The notes under the pieces are model-generated. The model worked only from the letters and a program-made list of their open reading frames with translations, did not search any database and had not been told where the DNA came from. From Bacteroidota bacterium (GTDB taxonomy: Bacteria; Bacteroidota; Bacteroidia; Chitinophagales; Chitinophagaceae), in the NCBI GenBank assembly GCA_023387985.1, contig JAEWHC010000009.1, positions 496,001 to 560,000 of the forward strand: a stretch of DNA of 64,000 nt. Reading direction: 5' to 3'. Positions 25,723 through 34,208 of the stretch are shown here, piece by piece. Position 1 is the first letter of the stretch. Every line of letters starts with the position of its first letter. The translations under genes were made by a program, and so were the position numbers.

Positions 25723-27645
25723 TTATTTGGCCAGCACCACAATCTCTGTCCGGCGGTTCAATGCTTTGCCTTCTTCGCTTGCATTTGAGGCAATAGGTTT
25801 AGTTTCCCCAAGTCCACGCACCGTGATGCGGTTGGGCAAAATCCCGTGGTTCACCAGGTAGTGCATTACGCTGCGGGCACGTGCGAGGCTCAGCACATTG
25901 TTGGCCGCTTCGGCTCCCACATCATCCGTATGGCCATAAATGCCGATCCGCATGGTGGGGTTGTCCTTCATCCAGCCAAGCAGCTTGTCAAGTTCTATAT
26001 TGGACTGTGGGCTTAGTTCTGCTTTGTTGGTTTCAAACAGAATATGATTCATCACGAAACTCGCGTTGACTGAAATGGGACGGAGTAAAATATCTTTTGT
26101 AAAGGTTTCACCGTTTTCATTTCCTTCGGATAAGTAAATCCGTTCGGTATAAAATAGGTATCCTTTCCGGTTTACAGTAAAAGAATAGTCTTTGCCCGTG
26201 GGCAATGTAACCAGGTAATTCCCGGTTTCATCTGTAATCACTTTTTGCACCAGCATGCCCGAAGTGGTTTCTTTGAGTTCAATGGCTGAGGGCAACCCCT
26301 GGCGGGTGGCGAAGTCAATCACGGTTCCTTGTACCCAGAGGGTGCGCAACGGACGGATTTCACGGGGAAGTTCAAACTTGTATAGATCCAGTCCCCCACG
26401 GGTATCGCTGCGGTCGCTGGCAAAAAATGCGGTAATGCCATCAGCGGATACCGCCAGGCTTCCATCATCCTGAATGGTATTGATGGGGTAACCGAGGTTT
26501 TCCGGGGCTGACCATTCACCGTTGGATTGTTTGCGGCTGAGGTAAATATCGGAACCGCCGTAACCGGGATGGCCGTTGCTGGTGAAATAAAGGGTTTGGT
26601 TGTCGGCATGGATAAATGGAGCCAGTTCATCGCCGCGGGTGTTGAACATTTCACCCATGTTCTCCGCCGCGGACCATTTTCCATCCATTTGCCGGTAACT
26701 TACATAAAGGTCTTTGCCGCCAAAACCATCCGGACGGTTGCTGCTGAAATACAAGGCGTTTTTATCCGGGCTCAGCGTAGGACTGCTCTCCCAGAATTCG
26801 GTATTGATGGCGGGCCCAAGGTTGAATGGATCGCTCCATCCTTCGGGGGTGGCATAACACATATAAAGATCAAAATCGCCCATGCCCTGCCCGCTAAAAT
26901 TGCCGGCAAAGATCAGCCATTCGCCATCCTGGGAAATCATCAGACCGCCCTTGCTGGGTTCGTCATTCAGACTTCCCTGAACCAATCCGGCTTTTGAATA
27001 AGTTTCCCCCTCAATTTTTTTTGCGCGGATAAAATCTTCGCGCCATCCATCGCCGCGGCGGGTAAAAACCAGCATGCTGTCGTTGATGGTAAAGCTCGGG
27101 TAGTATTCGCTACGCGGTGAATTGATGCTGTCACCCAGGTTGACCGGCGAAAAGTTGCGGCCGCTATATTTCCGGGCATGTTCCAGCGCGAAATCATAAG
27201 CATTGAGCCGGTAATTTGCAGCGTTGCGGCTGCGTTCGTCGAGCCTGGGTTTTTGCAGAAAGGTTTCTACCGCTTTTTTCGCTTTGGCGAATTCGCCCCT
27301 TCCTGCAAGATTGATGGAATAAGGCAGATAGAAATCGCGGGTATAAGCAGTATCCATCGGAAAAACCTTTTCGTAATAGTAAACTGCGCTGTCGTAGTTT
27401 TTTTGCTCTCCGTGCACGCCGGCAAGGCTTAGCCAGGCATCCAAAAATTTTTCATCGGTTTTGGTGGCGAGATGCATCAGCCGCATGCCCGGTTCAAACT
27501 GCCTCTCCCGCAGCAATTCTATAGCGCCGTTGTAAAGGTGCTGCGCCCTTGCATTAACCTGGTAATTAACATACCATTGCCCGTGGGCTGATCCAAAAGT
27601 CAATAGGAATATAAGGAGAGAATACCAAATTCGCTTCATTGGCAA
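25723..27645 (-). CDS. Exported TPR/PD40/OmpA-family protein
   Basis: The 640-residue protein starts with a signal peptide (MPMKRIWYSLLIFLLTFGSAHG). TPR-like helices follow (about 30-150), then PD40 propeller repeats (about 185-415, with SSPTLSPDKNALYFSSNRPDGFGG and APFIHADNQTLYFTSNGHPGYGG). A CarboxypepD_reg/CNA-B-like beta-sandwich spans about 435-520. A C-terminal OmpA domain (about 530-640) carries GHTDDVGAEAANNVLSLARA and NRRTEIVV. This architecture is common in Bacteroidota envelope proteins, some of them linked to gliding or type IX secretion (the PorE type). No neighbour supports a specific role. Confidence 0.9.
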   Translation of the reverse strand: MPMKRIWYSLLIFLLTFGSAHGQWYVNYQVNARAQHLYNGAIELLRERQFEPGMRLMHLATKTDEKFLDAWLSLAGVHGEQKNYDSAVYYYEKVFPMDTAYTRDFYLPYSINLAGRGEFAKAKKAVETFLQKPRLDERSRNAANYRLNAYDFALEHARKYSGRNFSPVNLGDSINSPRSEYYPSFTINDSMLVFTRRGDGWREDFIRAKKIEGETYSKAGLVQGSLNDEPSKGGLMISQDGEWLIFAGNFSGQGMGDFDLYMCYATPEGWSDPFNLGPAINTEFWESSPTLSPDKNALYFSSNRPDGFGGKDLYVSYRQMDGKWSAAENMGEMFNTRGDELAPFIHADNQTLYFTSNGHPGYGGSDIYLSRKQSNGEWSAPENLGYPINTIQDDGSLAVSADGITAFFASDRSDTRGGLDLYKFELPREIRPLRTLWVQGTVIDFATRQGLPSAIELKETTSGMLVQKVITDETGNYLVTLPTGKDYSFTVNRKGYLFYTERIYLSEGNENGETFTKDILLRPISVNASFVMNHILFETNKAELSPQSNIELDKLLGWMKDNPTMRIGIYGHTDDVGAEAANNVLSLARARSVMHYLVNHGILPNRITVRGLGETKPIASNASEEGKALNRRTEIVVLAK

Positions 27646-27864
27646 TTTTTAATGCTTATAGAACGGAAAATTAGGTGGAATAATGTTAATTGGGCTGTAA
27701 ATGAGGCTACGCGGTAGTAGGAGAGCGTACGCCCGGCTTTGGATAGTGCCGGCTGTGCTGCGAAGCAGGTCGACCTTGAATGCACGGACCGGTCATTTTT
27801 TCCCAGCCATTCGATCTTCCATTCAGCACAAAAACCTGAGAGGTATATATCTTTAATCCAGATG

Positions 27865-28971
27865 CTATTCCGCTTGTACAGAGAGCGAATTGCTGATCAC
27901 ATCCAACAACCCATCATTTGTTTTGTCCAGTGATAATTCCCAAAACATGATACCGCCCAAATGGTATTTTTTTACATAATCCACTTTTTCTTTCAATGAG
28001 CGCTTATTGTCAAATGTTGCAAATGTTTTTTGGGTTTTGCTATAGGCAAAAGGTGCTTTTGCGGAATCATCCCAAAAATGGATAAACCCATTGGTTTCAC
28101 CTAAATGTTGATCCAAATCCCGATAGGCAATAAAGTTTTTGAACTTGCCGGATTGGTAAAGGCCATCCCGTAGATCTTCCACATTTTCCCAGGTACGGGC
28201 ATAAAAAGCCGTACCAATGATCATTTTTTCCGAAGGCACCCCAATGGAAAGCAGGTACTGGACGCACTGATCGGTGCTTGGCACCTGCTCAGGCCGGCTG
28301 AACAATGCGGTATGGTGCCCGGTTACTGTGCTGTAACCGCTCACCAGGTCATAAGTCATCAGATTTACGTTGTTCACCAAAGGCATTACTTTTTCCCAGT
28401 CAACGCTGTTTTCCAGGAACAATGGAAAACCGCCTGCCGCGAAACTGATCATAGCCGAATCGCCCAGAATTTGCCGCAGATCTTGCACCAATGCCGTGAA
28501 ATTGAGTTTGTCCTCAGGTTTCCATGGATGTCCGGGATGACCTTCAATTCCAGGGTATTCCCAATCCAGGTCGATGCCGTCGCCACCGCTATTCTCCAGT
28601 ATCTTTTTTACAGAATGGGCAAAGCCCTTCCGGTTTTCATCCGTAGAGAAAACGTCGCTGCACGTGTAGCATCCGCCCCAGCCACCAAGGGAGAGCAGTA
28701 TTTTAAGGTGCGGGAATTGGTTTTTAAGTTCCACCATTTTTTCATACTGCTGCTTATCAGCGAGGGTGTCAAAATGGAGTTCATTTCCTTTTAGATGCAA
28801 GAAGCTGTAGATCACCTGGTCAACTTTACGAAGGTCGTAAGTGGCCAGGTTTGCTGCATCACTGGTAAAATAGGCGATTACCTCCGGTTTCTTTCCGGCC
28901 TGCTGCGAACTTTGCACAGGCGTGCATTGAAATGCCACTGCCACCAATAGGAAAATGAATAGAATCCGCAT
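27865..28971 (-). CDS. GH18 chitinase-like lipoprotein
   Basis: The 368-residue protein has a lipoprotein signal (MRILFIFLLVAVAFQC, lipid on Cys16). The GH18 barrel shows SLGGWGG near 94-100 and the catalytic DGIDLDWE at 131-138, with Glu138 as acid. MTYDL near 205 and the late MFWELSLD are also typical. GH18 enzymes cut chitin or related beta-1,4-GlcNAc polymers with substrate assistance. The ATG overlaps the TAA of the pseudouridine synthase gene (TAATG), which implies translational coupling. The 219 bases after it and before the OmpA gene show no gene. Confidence 0.93.
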   Translation of the reverse strand: MRILFIFLLVAVAFQCTPVQSSQQAGKKPEVIAYFTSDAANLATYDLRKVDQVIYSFLHLKGNELHFDTLADKQQYEKMVELKNQFPHLKILLSLGGWGGCYTCSDVFSTDENRKGFAHSVKKILENSGGDGIDLDWEYPGIEGHPGHPWKPEDKLNFTALVQDLRQILGDSAMISFAAGGFPLFLENSVDWEKVMPLVNNVNLMTYDLVSGYSTVTGHHTALFSRPEQVPSTDQCVQYLLSIGVPSEKMIIGTAFYARTWENVEDLRDGLYQSGKFKNFIAYRDLDQHLGETNGFIHFWDDSAKAPFAYSKTQKTFATFDNKRSLKEKVDYVKKYHLGGIMFWELSLDKTNDGLLDVISNSLSVQAE

Positions 28972-30482
28972 TATTTTTTGTCTTTGCTTTTGTTGAAGTA
29001 TTTGAGCAGCCGTACTTCTTTTTCTTTCAGGAAACGCCATTTACCGCGTTCAACATTTTTCTTGGTAAGGTTGGCAAACAAAACCCGGTCAAGGTTTTTT
29101 ACATCATAACCAAGATGTTCGAACATCCTGCGAACGATACGGTTTTTGCCACTGTGAATCTCAATGCCTACAATGCTGTGATCTGCGGAATCCGGCCAAG
29201 CAGCAACATCGGCAGCAATAAATCCATCTTCCAATTCGAAACCGCTTACCAAAGCATCTAAATGGGCTTTAATTACTGGTTTATCGAGCCGTGCTTCATA
29301 GACTTTGCGAATTTCAAATTTGGGGTGGGAGAGTTGCTGGGCAAGGTCGCCGTCATTGGTGAGCAACAAAACACCGGTGGTATTCCGGTCTAATCTGCCA
29401 ACAGGATAAATGCGTTCATCTGAAGCATTCCTCACGATATCCATTACCGTTTTCCGGCCTTTGTCGTCGCTTACTGTTGTCAGGAAATCTTTTGGTTTAT
29501 TGAGGAGGATATAAACCAGGCTCACTTTTCTGAGCACTTTTTTACCAAATGCGGTCACCTCATCTTCGGGGTTTACTTTATAGCCTGGTTCCAGGATAAG
29601 TTGGCCGTTCACTTTCACCTTTCCTCCTTTAATGATTTCGGCTGCTTCCCGGCGGCTGCTTATGCCACCATAAGCTATTGCCTTATTCAGGGGCATGGGT
29701 TCATCGGTTTCCTTCTTCGCTGTAAATTCGGGACGTGGCGCCGGTTTGCTTGAAGTTCTTTCGGCGAAGCTTCTTTTTGCACCGCCCGGGCGGGCAGCGT
29801 TTCGTTGTTCATTTTCACCACCTGCTCTCCTCGGTGATGGCCCGTTGTTTTTGCCGGAGCCGGCACGGTCTTTCCAGCTTTTTTGCGAATCATCTCTGGC
29901 GGGGTTTCGGGTTGGTGACTTTGAACCATATTTATCAGCTTCCTTTCCCTCAGCTCTGCGTGGTCCTGATCTTTCTGCACCGCTCCTATCAGTATTTTCC
30001 TTCCTGGCATAGGGTCTTTTTTCCGATGGCTTGGAAGCAAATTTCCTTGTGGCCATTCCTTCAGCTCTGCCCGTACCCGATTTGTTCACATCGCTTCTAT
30101 CTGTATTTTCTTTCTTCGCATAGGGTCTTTTTTCCGATTGCTTGGAGGCAAATTTCCTTGTGGCCATTCCTTCAGCTTTGCCCGGGCCCGATTTGTCCAC
30201 CTCGCTTCTATCTGTATTTTCTTTTCTGCCATAGGGCTTCCTTCCTTTATTGTCAGACGACGCGGCGCTTCTTCCGGCGCCGGCTGCGGATTGCTCATTT
30301 CTCGATTTTGACCCCCGGTGCTGACCAGGCTGCTGCGCAGCCCGCTCTTCAAATTGCTGTTTGCGCTTCTCCTTAAAATAATCTTCCCGCTCTTTTTTCA
30401 CCTTACGCTTTTGCTGTTTAAGGGCTTCCTTTTTGGCAGCGCCGGTCAGTTCCTTTTTGGTGAATTTATCAAAATTGCCCAT
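28971..30482 (-). CDS. RluB-type 23S rRNA pseudouridine synthase with a long basic repeat tail
   Basis: The C-terminal 240 residues form an S4 RNA-binding domain (MPLNKAIAYGGISSRREAAEIIKGGKVKVNG) followed by a RsuA/RluB/RluE-type synthase. Its catalytic motif GRLDRNTTGVLLLTNDG holds the active aspartate. The first 250 residues are a Lys/Arg/Ser/Gly-rich, probably disordered tail with three 37-residue tandem repeats. The start is the ATG at 30482, not the in-frame TTG at 30506, because the TTG lies inside the predicted -7 promoter element. It gives 503 residues, about twice the E. coli RsuA length. It is coupled to the GH18 gene through TAATG. Confidence 0.92.
   Translation of the reverse strand: MGNFDKFTKKELTGAAKKEALKQQKRKVKKEREDYFKEKRKQQFEERAAQQPGQHRGSKSRNEQSAAGAGRSAASSDNKGRKPYGRKENTDRSEVDKSGPGKAEGMATRKFASKQSEKRPYAKKENTDRSDVNKSGTGRAEGMATRKFASKPSEKRPYARKENTDRSGAERSGPRRAEGKEADKYGSKSPTRNPARDDSQKSWKDRAGSGKNNGPSPRRAGGENEQRNAARPGGAKRSFAERTSSKPAPRPEFTAKKETDEPMPLNKAIAYGGISSRREAAEIIKGGKVKVNGQLILEPGYKVNPEDEVTAFGKKVLRKVSLVYILLNKPKDFLTTVSDDKGRKTVMDIVRNASDERIYPVGRLDRNTTGVLLLTNDGDLAQQLSHPKFEIRKVYEARLDKPVIKAHLDALVSGFELEDGFIAADVAAWPDSADHSIVGIEIHSGKNRIVRRMFEHLGYDVKNLDRVLFANLTKKNVERGKWRFLKEKEVRLLKYFNKSKDKK
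29910..30242 (-). repeat. Three 111-base in-frame tandem repeats in the rluB-like gene
   Basis: Three units of 37 codons encode the pattern PYxxKENTDRS....SGxxxAEG.....K.... Units one and two are nearly identical and the third is more diverged. All keep the frame. This is a region where slipped-strand changes of repeat number are expected. Confidence 0.9.
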
Positions 30483-30503
30483 GGTGAAATGTAGTTGATC
30501 AGA

Positions 30504-30511
30504 CAAAGATA
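30504..30511 (-). promoter_or_regulatory. Candidate -7 element of the rluB-like gene
   Basis: TATCTTTG on the minus strand matches TAnnTTTG exactly. It ends 21 bases upstream of the ATG at 30482 and overlaps the alternative TTG codon, which helps decide the start. No clear -33 element is seen. Confidence 0.45.
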
Positions 30512-30697
30512 ATTGCCAGACTCAAGACTAAATGCCTGCAGCTGAGACAGGGAAATTTTTGATTTCTCAACAGAGGTGCGTAATACTGTGTTATAAAGGC
30601 TCCTCAAACGGAGGATAAGTAATCAGAATGGTGGGGAATGTAACGATTCAACGTGCACCGCAGCCGGTCTTTAGCGAGTGTCAAACCAAATGCCTGC

Positions 30698-30729
30698 CAA
30701 ACAGAAAAGCCACCCAATGATTGGATGGC
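30698..30729 (-). terminator. Probable terminator of the Spy-like gene
   Basis: On the minus strand GCCATCCAAT and ATTGGGTGGC pair with one mismatch, followed by TTTTCTGTTT. It lies about 85 bases after the stop codon at 30815. Confidence 0.6.
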
Positions 30730-30779
30730 CTTGTTATGGTGGTTGGTGCTGAGCTGATTTACCGTCGCCGGCTGTTTTA

Positions 30780-30809
30780 TGCAAGCGCACTTGCATGCCG
30801 AATGGCATG
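30780..30809 (-). other. Two overlapping tetraloop hairpins after the Spy-like gene
   Basis: TGCAAG-CGCA-CTTGCA (30780-30795) and CATGCC-GAAT-GGCATG (30794-30809) are perfect 6-base stems that share two bases. They begin 5 bases after the stop codon of the Spy-like gene. They cannot both form in full. Confidence 0.5.
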
Positions 30810-30814
30810 AAATA

Positions 30815-31534
30815 CTAATTCCATCGTTTGCGTCTGCCCTGTTGATGGAGTTCCTGCCATTTCTGCATTTGCTCTGCATTCAAAATGCTTTTCAACCCGG
30901 TTTGCATATCACCGGTTGCTTTTTGAATGGCTTCCCGGCGTGCTTCGCGGCTCAGATTTTCATCCTGACGAATGCTGCGCATTTTTTCCTGGAAAGCGTT
31001 CTGGTTGGATTTTACAGCGGCGATTTGCGCATCATTCAATGCAAGCTTTTCACGCATATTCTCAACGCGTGCATCACGATTTACCTGCATTTGATCCATG
31101 CGATCTTTAGCTTTTTGGTCAATTTGCGCCTTTTGTTCCGGAGTCAGAAGATTTTGAACAGCATCACGATGACTTTTAATGATGGCTTCACGGCGGTCAC
31201 GTTGCTCCTTTACCGTAATATTTTCCTGTGAACGCAGGTTTTTAAGGTCGGCCTGGAGTTTTTCCTGCAAGTTTTTCATTTGCGCTTTCTGCGCATCGGA
31301 AAGTTGAACATCGCGCATTAAAAAGCCATTGCCAACGCCGCGTTGCATTGAATTTTGACGTTGCATCTGGCCTTTGCCTTGCCGGCCCTGCATGTGGCCT
31401 TGCCTCATTCCCTGTCCGCGTTCCATATTGGCTTTTTGGCCGTTTTGACCACGGTTACCACCCTGGTTTTGCTGGGCATCTAATCCTGTGAAGAGAAAAA
31501 GTGTAAAAGCAGCACCCAGAATTAATTTTTTCAT
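30815..31534 (-). CDS. Exported Gln/Met-rich Spy/CpxP-like protein
   Basis: The 239-residue protein starts with a signal peptide (MKKLILGAAFTLFLFTGLDAQQ). A Gly/Gln/Met/Arg-rich linker follows (about 23-75, with repeated GQGMRQGHMQGRQGKGQ elements), then long charged helices. The helices contain LTPEQKAQIDQ and LSDAQKAQMKNL, which are LTxxQ-like motifs seen in the Spy/CpxP family of periplasmic chaperones and metal-stress proteins. The match is by motif and composition only. The start is the ATG at 31534, where the signal peptide begins. It follows dnaA on the same strand but is separated by a strong terminator. Confidence 0.7.
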   Translation of the reverse strand: MKKLILGAAFTLFLFTGLDAQQNQGGNRGQNGQKANMERGQGMRQGHMQGRQGKGQMQRQNSMQRGVGNGFLMRDVQLSDAQKAQMKNLQEKLQADLKNLRSQENITVKEQRDRREAIIKSHRDAVQNLLTPEQKAQIDQKAKDRMDQMQVNRDARVENMREKLALNDAQIAAVKSNQNAFQEKMRSIRQDENLSREARREAIQKATGDMQTGLKSILNAEQMQKWQELHQQGRRKRWN

Positions 31535-31633
31535 GTTAAGATGATTTAATGTGTATGGAGTTTTGACGACACAAAGGGTCTGTTGTTTAACCTTAATCCA
31601 TAAAATACTTGTTAATGTGCTTGCCTGCCAGGT

Positions 31634-31668
31634 CCCAAAAAACAATCCACCCGGAAGCGGGTGGATTG
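31634..31668 (-). terminator. Intrinsic terminator of dnaA
   Basis: On the minus strand CAATCCACCCG and CGGGTGGATTG form a perfect 11-base stem with a CTTC loop (31643-31668), followed by a T run. It lies about 30 bases after the dnaA stop codon. Confidence 0.93.
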
Positions 31669-31698
31669 CTGAATTCGTTTAAGTAGTTTGGTTTGAAT

Positions 31699-33132
31699 TT
31701 ACAGGGAGGCCAGTTGCACTTTCTGGTGCAATTCCAGCACATTTTCTTTAAACACGCTGTCGGTGTCCATGAGGTCTTTAACGGTTTGGCAACTGTGGAT
31801 AACTGTGGTATGGTCGCGGCCGCCAAAATGCTCACCAATGGTTTTGAGTGAATTTTTTGTGAAGGCTTTTGCCAGGTACATCGTAATCTGCCGGGCCTGT
31901 ACAATTTCACGTTTCCGGGTCTTTTGCTGCAGTTTCTCGTAAGGCACATCAAAATATTCGCAGACCATTTTTTGTATACTGTGCAATGTAATTTCCTTAC
32001 TGCTGGTTTTGATGTGATTGCGCAGAACTTTCTTGGCCAGCTCCAGGTCAATCTCTCTTTTATTGAGTGATGATTGGGCCAGCAGGCTGATCAAAGCACC
32101 CTCCAGTTCCCGCACATTGGTGTTGATATTGTATGCGAGATATTTCACTACCTCTTTGGGCATTTCCAGTCCATCTGCTTTCATGCGACGCTCCAGAATA
32201 TCCATCCGTGTTTCGTAATCCGGCATCTGCAAATCGGCACTCAGGCCCCAGCGGAAACGGCTGAGCAAACGCTCCTGCAATCCATCAAGATCTTTCGGCG
32301 CTTTATCGCTTGTTAAAACCAATTGCTTGCCGCTTTGGTGCAAATGATTGAAAATGGCGAAAAACGCATCCTGCGATTTTTCAGCTTTATTGAAAAATTG
32401 AACATCATCAATAATCAGCAAATCGATCAGTTGATAAAAATGAATAAAGTCATTGATGGCGTTGTTGCGGCCATGATCCTGGAACTGGTTAATAAATTTT
32501 TCACTGCTCACATACAACACTACTTTATTGGGATGGTGCTTCTTGGCTTCATTTCCAATGGCTTGTGCAAGATGCGTTTTGCCAAGGCCCACACCGCCAT
32601 AAATTACGAGCGGATTAAAGGAATTGTTGCCTGGTTTATCGGCCACTGTTTTGCCGGCACGCCGGGCAACCCGGTTGCAGTCACCCTCAACAAAATTTTC
32701 CAAAACATAATTTGGATTCAACTGCGGATCGATCTGGATTTTTTTCAAACCAGGAATAACGAAAGGATTTTTCACCTGGCTGTTGGTGAAGGCGGGATAT
32801 TCCATCTCGTTATGATTATACATTTTGATGTGGCCGGTTGGAAGATTTACTGTCTGCGGGTTGTGGCGGCTGCTTCCGCTATCCACCATGATGCGGTATT
32901 CCAAACGGGCCTCTTTACCAAGTTCCCGTTTCAACGTTTTTCCAAGGAGGTTTACATAATGCTCCTCAAGATATTCGAAAAAAAATTGACTGGGAACTTG
33001 AATCGTCAGTACATTGTTCTGGAGTGAAACAGGCACAATTGGCTCGAACCAGGTTTTGAAATGTTGCCAATCTACGATGTCTCTAATGATTTCGAGACAA
33101 TTTCGCCAAACCGTTTCGCTTGTTTTCGTCAT
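31699..33132 (-). CDS. dnaA: Chromosomal replication initiator DnaA
   Basis: The 477-residue protein opens the chromosomal origin. Domain I (about 1-90) is followed by a short linker. The AAA+ domain has NPLVIYGGVGLGKTHLAQAIG near 170 and the Walker B segment DLLIIDDVQFF near 235. The C-terminal helix-turn-helix domain IV ends with the DnaA signature GGRDHTTVIHSCQTV. The gene stands alone with its own terminator; dnaN is about 9 kb away on the opposite strand. No DnaA-box cluster is seen in the 151 bases upstream, so the origin is not placed here. Confidence 0.98.
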   Translation of the reverse strand: MTKTSETVWRNCLEIIRDIVDWQHFKTWFEPIVPVSLQNNVLTIQVPSQFFFEYLEEHYVNLLGKTLKRELGKEARLEYRIMVDSGSSRHNPQTVNLPTGHIKMYNHNEMEYPAFTNSQVKNPFVIPGLKKIQIDPQLNPNYVLENFVEGDCNRVARRAGKTVADKPGNNSFNPLVIYGGVGLGKTHLAQAIGNEAKKHHPNKVVLYVSSEKFINQFQDHGRNNAINDFIHFYQLIDLLIIDDVQFFNKAEKSQDAFFAIFNHLHQSGKQLVLTSDKAPKDLDGLQERLLSRFRWGLSADLQMPDYETRMDILERRMKADGLEMPKEVVKYLAYNINTNVRELEGALISLLAQSSLNKREIDLELAKKVLRNHIKTSSKEITLHSIQKMVCEYFDVPYEKLQQKTRKREIVQARQITMYLAKAFTKNSLKTIGEHFGGRDHTTVIHSCQTVKDLMDTDSVFKENVLELHQKVQLASL

Positions 33133-33283
33133 TTTTTTACTGTCGCAATTTCAGTGTTAAGTAGAAGTGGTACCAGCAGTAATTCACGGTAAAAGTTGCT
33201 TCGGTTTTAGCTCACAATCAACTCATGCAGTGAACGGCGAATATCCCCTTGTTTCTGTTGAAAAAAAAATTTTTTTGTATGAA

Positions 33284-34204
33284 TTATTTTCCTTTTACGT
33301 TCAATGTTCCTGCTTTAAAAAATTCCTTTTTTCCAACTGCATCAAAACGGAAATCCAGGCGCCCCAATATCAGTCCGCCAAAGCCAACCTGATTGATCAA
33401 AACCTCGCCCCCGGCTTTATTCAGGCGCTTTTCCGGTTCACGCATGAATGTATGCGTATGTCCGCCAAGGATCAGATCAATTGCTGAACTGTTGTCGGCC
33501 AATACCTGATCAGAAACGAGGCCAGGATCACTGTACCGGTAACCCAAATGGCTGAGACAGATCACCAGGTCGCACTTGTGTTTGTTTTTCAACAATGCCG
33601 CAGTTTCATTTGCTTTCTGCACCGGATCAAGGTATTGGGTTTTGCCATAGAGGTCGGCCGCAACCAATCCGGCGAGTTTGATGCCGAGCCCGAATATACC
33701 AATTTTTAATCCCCCTTTTCTTATAACGTGAAAAGGTAAGGTTTTTCCTTCCAAAGGGGTATCATTGAAATCATAATTGCTGGACAACATGGGAAAGCGG
33801 GCATGTTTGTGCATTTGTAGCGCAAGATTTTCAATTCCCGCGTCAAAATCATGATTGCCAATGGTACATGCATCATAGCCCATCAGGGTCATGGCTTTTA
33901 TTTCGGGTTCGCCATGGTACATATTGAAGTAAGGCGTACCCTGGAAAATATCTCCGGAATCAAACAGAAGCACATGGGGATTTTCTTTCCTGATCTGTTT
34001 GATAAGTTTCATTCTTGGGATTACCCCGCCCTGGCCGGCGTTGCGACTGCCATCCATAGGAAATGGATCAAGCCGGCTGTGAACATCGTTGGTATGCAAA
34101 ATAACCAAGTGCTGGCTTGCATCCGCAGCCGATACGATGCCCGGTAAAGCAAAACTGCCCGCAGTGGCAAGTAAAGTGTTTTTTATAAAATTTCTTCTTT
34201 CCAT
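33284..34204 (-). CDS. Metallophosphoesterase domain of a split 5'-nucleotidase
   Basis: The 306-residue protein carries the N-terminal metal domain of UshA-type 5'-nucleotidases. The metal sites are visible: HTNDVHSR near 34, LFDSGDIFQG near 79, GNHDFDAG near 117, LSHLGY near 215 and GGHTHTFM near 245. A signal with a KNTLLATAGSFALPG pattern suggests export; twin-arginine is not clear (MERRNFIKNT has RR). The substrate-binding C-terminal domain is encoded by the gene just upstream, 4 bases apart, so the two parts are made separately. Confidence 0.9.
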   Translation of the reverse strand: MERRNFIKNTLLATAGSFALPGIVSAADASQHLVILHTNDVHSRLDPFPMDGSRNAGQGGVIPRMKLIKQIRKENPHVLLFDSGDIFQGTPYFNMYHGEPEIKAMTLMGYDACTIGNHDFDAGIENLALQMHKHARFPMLSSNYDFNDTPLEGKTLPFHVIRKGGLKIGIFGLGIKLAGLVAADLYGKTQYLDPVQKANETAALLKNKHKCDLVICLSHLGYRYSDPGLVSDQVLADNSSAIDLILGGHTHTFMREPEKRLNKAGGEVLINQVGFGGLILGRLDFRFDAVGKKEFFKAGTLNVKGK

Positions 34205-34208
34205 TTTC

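Larger units (their letters stand above)
30483..30814. other. 332-base intergenic region without a gene
   Basis: It lies between the rluB-like gene and the Spy-like gene, both on the minus strand. I see no credible coding region. It contains the rluB -7 element (30504-30511), a terminator-like hairpin (30709-30729) and two overlapping small hairpins (30780-30809) close to the Spy-like stop codon. Confidence 0.6.

Noticed and set aside
27646..27864. Possible mobile-element scar in the intergenic region beside the GH18 gene
   Set aside because: No inverted repeats, target duplication or coding remnant could be supported.
31794..31802. A perfect DnaA box (TGTGGATAA) inside dnaA
   Set aside because: It is the reverse complement of the codons for the conserved TVIHS part of the DnaA signature. 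It stands alone, so it does not mark an origin.
33133..33283. Region upstream of dnaA as replication origin
   Set aside because: No cluster of DnaA boxes and no clear AT-rich unwinding element with repeats is seen.
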